Source: Herpetosiphon aurantiacus DSM 785 (GTDB lineage Bacteria; Chloroflexota; Chloroflexia; Chloroflexales; Herpetosiphonaceae). Taken from it: a DNA stretch of 64,000 nucleotides. Positions 18,489-27,400 of this stretch are shown here, piece after piece (position 1 is the first letter of the stretch; each line of letters opens with the position of its first letter). A program made the position numbers and the translations under genes. Under the pieces are notes generated by a model, which did no database searches, was not told the DNA's origin, and worked only from the letters and a program-made list of their open reading frames with translations. The stretch lies in the NCBI GenBank assembly GCA_000018565.1, contig CP000875.1:1379199-1443198 (forward strand), read 5' to 3'.

Positions 18489-19292
18489 TCATTGTTGAAT
18501 TAGTTGATCATAACGCCAATGCCAACCAATCTGGCGTTGGTGTAAGCGCCAGCCAAAACCAGCCAACAATAATAAACCCAAAGCTCCCGCAGCCAATTGC
18601 TGATGGGTCAGATTGACAATTGTGAACAGCGCTAAATTGAGCAAATAGATCGCTATTGGCAAGTTGAGTTTTGGGCTTTGGGGTAGGTTGTTGGTGCGTT
18701 GTCCAAGCATTTCTGTTGCCAAGGCTAAAATGAAAGCTAAGCCCCACCACGCTACAAAATTGGCGGTGGGAATCCCAAACATCGGGCCAGTTTCGAGCCA
18801 TGTCCAATAGCGATTGACATACACCGCGACTGGCTCGATCACCAAATCAAACAGCATGGCAAGGCTGGCAGCACCTAAAACCGTTGGCCAAAAACCAACT
18901 TTTGGCATCAGCATCCGGCTTAATTCGAGTGCGCCTGGCACAACCAACAGCCAGGCAAACGGAATTGCCAATGGTACAACTCCAACAATTTCGGGCAAAA
19001 GCACACCATTATATTGATATGCGCCAAACGGCCAGCCTGTGGTAACCCCAAGATGCTCGGTGAGCCATGAGCCAACCGCAATTATAATGCTGCTGAGCCA
19101 GCCTAACTTGCCATAACGTTGAATTAACCACCACGCCGTCAGCCCACCTGGCACAACCAACATCACAGTTGCCATAAATTCGCCGCCAGCTGGCACCAGA
19201 TCAAAGGCCAATAATGGCACGCTCCAAGCCCAAACAAACAAATAGCCCACCCAAACCCAATGCCCCACACGTAGACTAGCCACAAAGTTCAC
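18489..19292 (-). CDS. Carotenoid biosynthesis protein, CruF (bisanhydrobacterioruberin hydratase) family
   Basis: A 267-residue integral membrane protein with about seven hydrophobic segments. WLTEHLGVTTGWPFGAYQYN and GVVPLAIPFAWLLVVPGA are the diagnostic blocks of the CruF/DUF422 family, which hydrates carotenoid psi-end groups (for example gamma-carotene 1',2'-hydratase). FDLVIEPVAVYVNRYWTWLE and FGIPTANFVAWWGLAF are also family-like. In Chloroflexota such an enzyme fits synthesis of hydroxylated and glycosylated carotenoids. The start is uncertain: GTG at 19292 has no clear SD, and a later GTG is possible. No other carotenoid gene is near; the convergent glycosyltransferase could in principle act on the product, but nothing proves it. 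Confidence 0.85.
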   Translation of the reverse strand: MNFVASLRVGHWVWVGYLFVWAWSVPLLAFDLVPAGGEFMATVMLVVPGGLTAWWLIQRYGKLGWLSSIIIAVGSWLTEHLGVTTGWPFGAYQYNGVLLPEIVGVVPLAIPFAWLLVVPGALELSRMLMPKVGFWPTVLGAASLAMLFDLVIEPVAVYVNRYWTWLETGPMFGIPTANFVAWWGLAFILALATEMLGQRTNNLPQSPKLNLPIAIYLLNLALFTIVNLTHQQLAAGALGLLLLAGFGWRLHQRQIGWHWRYDQLIQQ

Positions 19293-19405
19293 CCCTGAAA
19301 TAGTAAAATCGTCTCTTGCGATCTTACTCTAGTGCCGCTAGGATGGATGCATTCATGTTCAAAATCTCTGCATATGCTTGATCGTTTGATAAAGGACGCA
19401 CCTGC

Positions 19406-22400
19406 ATGGCCGCCAACCCTCAGATCAGCAGCTTTCTGCCACGCTATGTCCTGCAACGGCTCATCGAAGAGCATCAACCGCGCCAGCCGCTCGCCGAAGA
19501 TCAACTGGCGACGGTGTTGTTTGCCGATTTTTCTGGGTTTAGTCGCCTCAGCGAGCAATTTGCCTACGACCAAACCACCATCCTCGAATATATTTCCGAT
19601 GTACTGAACGACTCATTTAGCCAATTAATCGACACCGTGATTGCCCATGGCGGCGATGTGGTGAAGTTTGCTGGCGATGCATTAATTGCAATTTGGATGG
19701 CCGACGATCTTGATCAATTAACTCAAAATACCCAGCTTGCGGCTCAATGTGGCCTAGCGATTCAAGCAAGCTTTAATAATCCTAGTGAATCTGAGCGCTT
19801 GGCGATTCGGGTGCAAATTGGGGCTGGCTCGATTTCAAGTTTTATCGTGGGTGGCGTGAATAATCATTGGGAGCAATTGATTACGGGCGAGGCGTTGTTA
19901 CAAGTGCATTTGCTTGGCTCGCAAAGCTTTGCTGGTCAAGTGATCGTTTCGCCCGAAGCGCGTTCGTTAATTCGCGAATATGGGCTGGGCGAAGATTTAC
20001 GTGCTCAGGCTTTTCGGCTGACTGCAATGTCCGAAAATCTGCCCTTGCCAATGATGAACCAAACACTGCCCGAATATCCAACTGAGCAGTTGACTCCGTT
20101 TATGCCTACCGCGGTGATTGCTCGCATTAATGCAGGTTTGCACGAATGGCTGGCTGAGCTACGCCATCTGAGCGTGATGTTTATTAATGTGCCAGCTTTG
20201 AGCTTTTTTACCACGTTAGAGCAAGTGCAAGCCGCAGTTAGTGCTTTGCAAACCGTTATTTTTCGCTACGAAGGCAGCATCGACAAACTATCGGTCGATG
20301 ATAAAGGCGTAAGTTTGCTAGCGGCTTTTGGTTTGCCGCCACTCTCGCATCGCGATGATGCTGAACGAGCGGTGCGCTCGGCCTTAGAAGCCTCAGCCGC
20401 ATTGAGCAAACTGAGTTTAACCCACACGATTGGCATTGCCACTGGCCCAGCCTTTTGCGGCGAGATTGGCAATAGCCAGCGCCGCGAATTTACCATGATT
20501 GGTGATGTCGTCAATCGGGCTGCCCGTTTGATGGAAGCTAATCTTGCACCAATTCTCTGCGATCAAACCACCGCCCAAGCTAGCCAACAACATGTGCGCT
20601 TTCAAGTACTACCGCCAATTACGATTAAAGGCAAAAGCCAGCCAATTACGATCTATCGCCCGCAACAAACCAACCATAGCCCCGACCAAATTCGGCCTCG
20701 ACGCTTGATTGGGCGACGGCGCGAGCGTGGTCAAATTGAGGCGCTATTCAATCAAACCCAACCAAGCAGTCAGCATGTGGCGATCACTGGCGATAGCGGT
20801 ATGGGTAAATCGGCCTTGCTGTATGAGGCCGTTGAAATTGCTCAGCATTACGAACGCCAAGCTATGTTGATTACCAGCAGCAGCCTGCGTCAATCGGCTC
20901 AGTATCCAGGCTGGCGTTTGTTGCTTGAGGCCTGTTTGGCGGTTGAGCAATGGCCGAATCAGGCGGTTCAATCTTATCAATTAATTATTCAGCGTTTGCA
21001 ATTGCCTGACCAGCTCGCTAAATCGGTGCACTTGCTCCACGATGTTTTAGAGCTGCCAGGTCGCGCCGAAGCTAACACCACCGATCATGCCCAACAGGTG
21101 CAAATCATCCATGAGTTAATTGGGCATGCCCTCTATCAACTGCATGCTCAACGCCCGTTAGTCTTATGCATTGATAATTTGCAATGGTTCGATTCATTAG
21201 CCTTGGCGACGCTGGAATTATTGTTGCAGCAGCATGACGACATTATTCTGATTACAACTGCGCCGTCTGCTGTGGCATGTCTCGAACCACAACAAACCAT
21301 CCATCTGCAAGCGCTTGATCCTGTGGCTTGTATCGCGGTGGTTGCTCAATCATTGGGTGTGCAGGCGATTCCTCCAAGTGTGGCTTTATTTATCAATCAG
21401 CGTGCGGCAGGCCATCCGTTGTGGAGCATCGAGCTAGCCCAAGCCTTGCGCAATGCAGGGATGATTCGAGTCAACAATGGGGTTTGCAAGCTTGATCAAT
21501 TTAGCCAGTTAGAAAAACTCAATCTCCCAAGCACAATTCAGGGTGTGCTGGTCAGCCGCATCGATCAACTGCCGCCGCAACCCCAATTAACCCTCAAAAT
21601 TGCTAGTGTGATCGGCCATGATTTTAGTTTGGCAGTGCTTGATGCGATTTATCCAGTGGCCCACGAGCGTGAGCATATTCCAGCTCACCTTGACTTATTG
21701 CTGCAACAAGGTTTTATTCACGAGGCTGCCGAGGGCTATCAATTTAGCCAAGCAATTATCCACGATGTGGCTTATTCATTGTTGTTGTTTGGTCAACGAC
21801 GAGCCTTGCATCGAGCGATTGCTGAATGGTACACCCGCGAACATCCCCATTTGGTTGAGGCAGGCAGCAGCCTTTTGGCCCATCACTGGAGCCATGCGAT
21901 CGATCCTGATGAGCCAGAAAGCCGTCAACCTGCGATCGATGCCTTACGGCGAGCAGGCGAACAAACCCTTGTGCGCTGTAGCTATCGCGAGGCGATTCCG
22001 TTTTTCGAGCGAGCCTTGCATTTGTTGGCAATTGATGATGATTTTGCCTCGCAGCAACAAATTGTGCGCATGCAATTTAATCTGAGTCAAGCCCGCTGGC
22101 GGTTGGGTGACCACAGCATGGCCTTGACCAATTTGGATGCAGCATTGGTAACCGCGCAACAAATTGGCGATGGGATTGGCGAGGCCGATGTGCTGCGCCA
22201 ATTTGGCAATATTGCCTATGTCCAAGGCGACCTTTACACTGCCCAACAACATTTTCTAGCCAGCGTCGCGCGAGCACGCAAGGCCAATTATCCCAGCGGA
22301 ATTATTAGTGGGGTTAGTAATGTCGGCGTGGTGGCGTTTGCACGGGGCGATTATCAGGTTGCCCGCGAAGCTTATCGTGATGGTTTAGCAATTTCGATCG

Positions 22401-22798
22401 AGCAAGGTCACGATTTTGGCATCGCCGTCAATCAGCTCAATTTAGGTGGTTTGGCGATTGTTGAACAAGCTTGGGATGAAGCACGCTCCTATTTGCAGCA
22501 AGCATTGAGCTTGGGCTATGCCAAACACATGACTTTAGTCTGTCTGCATAGTTTGGTGGCCTTGGCTGAATGGCGTTTAGCGACCAATCAAGCCGAGGCC
22601 AGTGCTAACTTGATTCAGATTGTGCTGCATCACGAAGCGATCGATAGCGAAATTCATGCAGCAATTGATAAACTCAAACCCAAGCTGATTCAAATTTTAG
22701 GCGAGACCCAATGGCTGATTCTGAGCCAACGCCCAACAACCCCGTTTGAACAAGTACTGCCTGCGATTATGCAAGAATTGGCTACTGAAAAAGCCTAA
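19406..22798 (+). CDS. Soluble-adenylyl-cyclase-like protein: two class III cyclase domains, AAA ATPase, TPR-like tail
   Basis: An 1130-residue cytosolic protein. The first class III cyclase domain (about 28-200) has VLFADFSGFSRLSEQ and GGDVVKFAGDALIAIW with both metal-binding Asp. The second (about 255-425) has FINVPALSFF at the first position, so one metal Asp is lost, but keeps DDKGVSLLAAFG and GDVVNRAARLM. An NTPase follows with Walker A GDSGMGKSALL (Lys468) and Walker B LVLCIDNLQWFDS, then LVSRIDQLPP and helical repeats to the end that look TPR-like. The order is that of mammalian sAC (ADCY10). It may make cAMP from ATP by a pseudo-heterodimer. ATG 19406 has AAGGA about 9 bases upstream. 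Whether the ATPase part senses a ligand is unknown. Confidence 0.88.
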   Translation: MAANPQISSFLPRYVLQRLIEEHQPRQPLAEDQLATVLFADFSGFSRLSEQFAYDQTTILEYISDVLNDSFSQLIDTVIAHGGDVVKFAGDALIAIWMADDLDQLTQNTQLAAQCGLAIQASFNNPSESERLAIRVQIGAGSISSFIVGGVNNHWEQLITGEALLQVHLLGSQSFAGQVIVSPEARSLIREYGLGEDLRAQAFRLTAMSENLPLPMMNQTLPEYPTEQLTPFMPTAVIARINAGLHEWLAELRHLSVMFINVPALSFFTTLEQVQAAVSALQTVIFRYEGSIDKLSVDDKGVSLLAAFGLPPLSHRDDAERAVRSALEASAALSKLSLTHTIGIATGPAFCGEIGNSQRREFTMIGDVVNRAARLMEANLAPILCDQTTAQASQQHVRFQVLPPITIKGKSQPITIYRPQQTNHSPDQIRPRRLIGRRRERGQIEALFNQTQPSSQHVAITGDSGMGKSALLYEAVEIAQHYERQAMLITSSSLRQSAQYPGWRLLLEACLAVEQWPNQAVQSYQLIIQRLQLPDQLAKSVHLLHDVLELPGRAEANTTDHAQQVQIIHELIGHALYQLHAQRPLVLCIDNLQWFDSLALATLELLLQQHDDIILITTAPSAVACLEPQQTIHLQALDPVACIAVVAQSLGVQAIPPSVALFINQRAAGHPLWSIELAQALRNAGMIRVNNGVCKLDQFSQLEKLNLPSTIQGVLVSRIDQLPPQPQLTLKIASVIGHDFSLAVLDAIYPVAHEREHIPAHLDLLLQQGFIHEAAEGYQFSQAIIHDVAYSLLLFGQRRALHRAIAEWYTREHPHLVEAGSSLLAHHWSHAIDPDEPESRQPAIDALRRAGEQTLVRCSYREAIPFFERALHLLAIDDDFASQQQIVRMQFNLSQARWRLGDHSMALTNLDAALVTAQQIGDGIGEADVLRQFGNIAYVQGDLYTAQQHFLASVARARKANYPSGIISGVSNVGVVAFARGDYQVAREAYRDGLAISIEQGHDFGIAVNQLNLGGLAIVEQAWDEARSYLQQALSLGYAKHMTLVCLHSLVALAEWRLATNQAEASANLIQIVLHHEAIDSEIHAAIDKLKPKLIQILGETQWLILSQRPTTPFEQVLPAIMQELATEKA

Positions 22799-22951
22799 GG
22801 GCTATGCTACAATGACCTTATCGCACCAATCAAGATCGAACTATAACGCCAATTTGGGTCAAATTGTTAAGATCTCGTCAGCAAAAGGTCTAGGCACGAT
22901 CTACCAAAGCCGTTACAATAGACGACGGTATGATCAAGAATAGAGGTATAT

Positions 22952-23314
22952 ATGCCGACGATTTTAGTGATTGAAGATATTCCCGATAATGCAGCCTTGG
23001 CCCGTCGCGTACTGAACGCCTATGGCTATTCGGTGCTTGAGGCGGCTGATGCTGCCAGTGGGCTGGATATGGCTCTAGAACAACATCCCGACCTGATTTT
23101 GCTTGATTTGGGGTTGCCTGATGCTGATGGCCAAACTGTGGCCGGCGTGTTACGTGGTACTCCCGAGACTCAAAACATCCCGATTGTGGTTTTTACCGCT
23201 TGGCCCGAAGAAACCGCCCGCCAAATGGTTCGTGCCTATGGGTGTAATGGCTTTATTCGCAAACCATTGTCAGTGATCGATTTTGCCCAAGCGATTGCCA
23301 GTTACCTTTCCTAA
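22952..23314 (+). CDS. Stand-alone response-regulator receiver protein
   Basis: A 120-residue CheY/DivK-like receiver domain and nothing else. ILVIEDIPDNA gives the acidic pocket, Asp52 in LILLDLGLPDADG is the phosphoacceptor, VVFTAWPEE gives the conserved Thr, and FIRKPLSVIDF the conserved Lys. The gene has SD AGAGG before its ATG and lies 30 bases upstream of a GNAT gene, so the two are probably co-transcribed. The cognate kinase may be the large LOV/PAS kinase downstream, by proximity only. Confidence 0.92.
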   Translation: MPTILVIEDIPDNAALARRVLNAYGYSVLEAADAASGLDMALEQHPDLILLDLGLPDADGQTVAGVLRGTPETQNIPIVVFTAWPEETARQMVRAYGCNGFIRKPLSVIDFAQAIASYLS

Positions 23315-23344
23315 AAGGCTTAGCACCATATATCAAGGATGTAT

Positions 23345-24250
23345 ATGACTACAGATGGTTTTCACGATGGTTCGGCCATAGAGCTTACGCCAGCAGCCAG
23401 CTTTACCATTGATGAATTGGTCGCAATTTATAACCAAACTCGGATCGATTATATTGTGCCAATGCCAATGAATAGCCAACGGCTCGCTGAATATATTCGG
23501 TTATATGATGTTAATTTGGATGCTTCGTTTGTCGCCAAGGCCGATGGCGACATTTTAGGCCTAGCGATGCTGGGCGTGCGCCGCGACCATGCTTGGGTCA
23601 CCCGTTTGGGAGTGTTGCCCAATCGACGTAAAGGTGGGATTGGTCGCGCTTTAATGATTGCCATGGTTGAAGCCGCCCGTCAACATTGGCTCAAATATGT
23701 CCAGCTTGAAGTTATTTTGAACAATACTCCCGCGCATAAACTGTTTTTGGCACTGGGCTTTGAGGAAACCAACCAGCTTTTGGTGATGCGGCGACCGCCA
23801 GGCCCAGTCAAACAGCCAGCAGTTGGCTCGATCGAATGGCTCGATTGGTCGCAATTGCAACGGCTGGTACGCCAACAACCACAAGGTGTACCGTGGACCA
23901 ACCAAGCCGATTCATATGATCACATGGCCATGGTCGAAGGATGTCGGATCAATTTGGCTGATGGTGGCCGTGGTTGGTGCATTTTTCGTCGCCAACCCTT
24001 GGTGCTTTCGCATATTCGTTTGCATACCGAGGCTGGTGATCCGAATGCGGTTGGCTCAGCGCTGCTGGCCCATGTCCATCAACGCCATAGCCGCTTGGAT
24101 ACCCAAGCCGAGAATATTCGCTGCGATGACCCTCACTTGGTAGCCTACGAACAGCATGGCTATATTGAAGCCTTCCAGCGCATCGAAATGCTCTTAAACC
24201 TTGTAGCCAACGAACGGGTCAATAAAAATCCCCCCCAATCCGCATCATAA
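23345..24250 (+). CDS. GNAT-family N-acetyltransferase
   Basis: A 301-residue protein. The N-terminal GNAT domain (about 15-150) shows LGMLGVRRDHAWVTRLGVLPNRRKGGIGRALMIAMVEAA, with the acetyl-CoA pyrophosphate-binding motif R-x-x-G-I-G-R-A, and QLEVILNNTPAHKLFLALGFEETNQLLVMRR. The C-terminal half (150-300) is a second, weaker GNAT-like region, ending YEQHGYIEAFQRIEML. Two ATGs lie close; 23345 is preferred because AAGG sits 6 bases before it. The acceptor is unknown. It follows a receiver gene and precedes the LOV kinase gene, separated from the latter by 165 bases. Confidence 0.85.
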   Translation: MTTDGFHDGSAIELTPAASFTIDELVAIYNQTRIDYIVPMPMNSQRLAEYIRLYDVNLDASFVAKADGDILGLAMLGVRRDHAWVTRLGVLPNRRKGGIGRALMIAMVEAARQHWLKYVQLEVILNNTPAHKLFLALGFEETNQLLVMRRPPGPVKQPAVGSIEWLDWSQLQRLVRQQPQGVPWTNQADSYDHMAMVEGCRINLADGGRGWCIFRRQPLVLSHIRLHTEAGDPNAVGSALLAHVHQRHSRLDTQAENIRCDDPHLVAYEQHGYIEAFQRIEMLLNLVANERVNKNPPQSAS

Positions 24251-24415
24251 ACGGGACTAAGGACAAATCACAATAGCAGTCAGTTTGGGGTGGAAATAGG
24301 TATAATCACAAAGCGCAGTTGTTCTAATGGTGGTTAACCTTGAACAACGCTGGTACGTTGGCCTGAATCAACACAGCACAAAAGTAACTTTTGGCACAGT
24401 ATACGAGGTAGGGTT

Positions 24416-27400
24416 ATGGCTAGTGGACTGACTGATACCGCATTGAATAGCATTCGGCTCAAGCGTATTTTACGCTTTGGGATTTTTACCATGATTATTG
24501 GTGTAATCATGGCCGTACCCTATGGCCTAGAAGCCTTGCGCCTGCCATCGTGGCAAAACTACATGAGCATCATCAGCATTGTTGTGGCCGCAATTGGTGG
24601 TTTGTGTGCCACAGTGTCTGCCAAAAAAGGCTGGTTGATTGCTGGCGCATACAGTTTAATTGTCTCAATTGCTGTTGCCACTTTTCCGAGCCAACTCTTT
24701 ATTGCTGAGTTTGGCTTCATGCTCTCAATTCTGAATGTGTTCTTTGTGCTGGTGATCTCGATCCAAACCCTGCCTGAACGCCATATCTTTCCGGTTATCT
24801 TGGGCACGATTAGCCTTGGCGTGATTGCCACCTTGCTCAAAACCTTTTTGAATATTCAAGAGGTGCGGGTTTCGGGCAGCCAAGAAATCTACATGCCTTT
24901 GATGAGCATTGCGGCAATTGCCATCTTGCTTTTCTTTGTGTTTCGCGAATTTGGCACACTCTCGATTCGTAACAAAATTCTGATCTCGTTTGTCTTGGTA
25001 ACAACCCTACCAATTGCGATTATTTCATTTATTACCTTGCGCTCAACCCGTGATTCGCTCACAAATCAGGCCAATAGCTTGATTTTGGTGAATGCTACTA
25101 ATATTGCCAACGAAATTGATGATTTTGTTAATCGGAATATTAACCGGGTCAGTGCACTCTCGCGGATTCCTGAATTAAGCGAATATTTGTTGGCTGCCGA
25201 ACAAAATACCTTGGTTCCTGATCAAGATCGCGATACGCGTAATTTGTTCCGTGCAGTTACCACCGAAAATAACGATACACTCTCGGTTGCATTGTTGAAT
25301 AATCGTGGCGTGGTCTTGGTCGATACCGTGCCAACCAACGTCGGGGTAAACGATTCAGGACTTTCATATTATCAAGATGCAATTCGCACAGGCCAGAGCA
25401 TTATCTCACCAGTAACCTTCGGTAATGATAACCTGCCTTCAATTTATTTCAGTACGCCCGTTCGTAACCCACAAAGCCAAGAAATTATCGGTGTGCTGCG
25501 GATTCGTTATAGCGCCAGTATCATTCAATCATTGGTAGCCCGTAGTAATGACCGCGCTGGTCAAAACTCGTTTGGGATTGTGCTTGATGAATATGGTATG
25601 CGAATTGCGCAGGGCAGCGAATTAACTCTCTTGTATAAAATTGCCGATACTTTGCAGCCTGATGAAATTAAACGCTTGCAAGATGAACGGCGTTTGCAAA
25701 ATATTAATGCAGAAAATCTGCTTGTGCCATATCCTGAATTAATCGGTGCAATCAAAGCAATTGTGCTTGATCCACAAAGTAATGGCGAAGTGATTTCGAT
25801 TTCGAGTACGATTCCTGAACAGGATAAACCTGGCGATCCCGATCCTGAAGGCAATGATATTTATGCCTACACCGCTACCAAAACTGTGCCATGGCGGATT
25901 CTCTACCATCAAAGCGAAGCGACCTTCTTAGCGCCAATTCGCCAATCGGAGCGCTATACAACCTTGATTGTGTTGGCGCTGTTGGTTGGGATTAGTATGA
26001 TCGCTGTGTTTGCAGCGCGAATTTTGACGAATCCAATTGAGCGTTTGACTGAATTTGTTGAACGTTTCCGCCAAGGCGATTTATCAACCCGTGCCCCAGT
26101 TAGCTCGCAAGACGAAATTGGTCAATTGACGACCACCTTTAATAGTATGTCTGATCAGTTGCAAGAAACTCTGCAAGGTTTGCAACAACGCACAATCGCT
26201 TTGGAAACCTCCAACGAGGTCAGCCGCCGACTTTCAACGATTTTGAACCCCAATCAATTGGTGTTGGAAGTGGTTGAGCAGCTTAAAAATACCTTCAACT
26301 ACTATCACGCCCACATTTATTTGGTTGATCAACAGACCAATGAGTTTGTGATGATGGGTGGTACGGGGCAGGCTGGCCGCACCTTGCTTGCGCGGAATCA
26401 CCGTATTCCGCAAGGCCGTGGTTTGGTTGGCCGCGCTGCCAATACCAAAGATGTGGTGTTGGTGCCCGATGTCAGCCGTGAAGCTGGCTGGTTGGCCAAC
26501 CCCTTGCTCCCCGAAACCAAGGCTGAAATTGCTGTGCCAATTATGCTGGGCGATGAAGTGCTTGGCGTGTTGGACGTGCAAAATGCTGAAGTTAATTCGC
26601 TAACCAATGATGATGCAACCTTGCTCCAATCGATTGCCGCCCAAGTGGCGGTTGCTTTGGAAAATGCTCAATCGTTTGAAGAAATTACCCGCACCCAAGA
26701 ACTCTTGCGAATTCGTGAACGGGCGATCACCGCTAGTAACGACGGGATTGTGATTGTCGATCCACATCAGTTTGATATGCCAGTGGTGTATGTTAACCCA
26801 GCCTTCGAACGAATTACGGGTTACACACCTGAAGAAATAATTGGCAAGAATTGTCGTTTCTTGCAAGGTGATGATACTGACCAACAAGGCTTGCGTGAGT
26901 TACGCCATGCAGTGCGTGAAAAACGCGCTACACGGGTGCTCTTGCGCAACTATCGCAAAGATGGCAGTTTGTTCTGGAATGAACTCGATATCAACCCAGT
27001 ATTTGATGAAAACGGTGAGTTGATCAACTTTATCGGGGTTCAACAAGATGTAAGCGAACGGGTCGAGGCCCAACGAGCCTTGCAAGAATCCTTAGGCTTC
27101 CAAAAGACCATGGTTGATAGTGCCAGCTATATGATTATCTCAACGACGGTTGATGGCCAGATTACCTCTTTCAACCGTAGTGCTGAGGTTGCACTTGGCT
27201 ATAGTGCGCACGATATGGTTGGCAAGAGTCCCGCAGGCGCATTTCATGATCAAGCTGAAGTGATGCAACATACTGAAGCGTTACGAGCAAAACTCGGCTA
27301 TGCAATTGAGCCGTTTGAGGCAATTGTGTATGAGGCCAAACAAGGTCAACCTTCGGTTAAGGAATGGACGTATATTGCTCAAGATGGCCGTCGCTTCCCA

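Noticed and set aside
18488-18489. CruG-type carotenoid glycosyltransferase role for the 17133-18488 gene
   Set aside because: The protein is a GT4/GT-B enzyme, is encoded on the opposite strand from the CruF-like gene, and shares only adjacency of stops.
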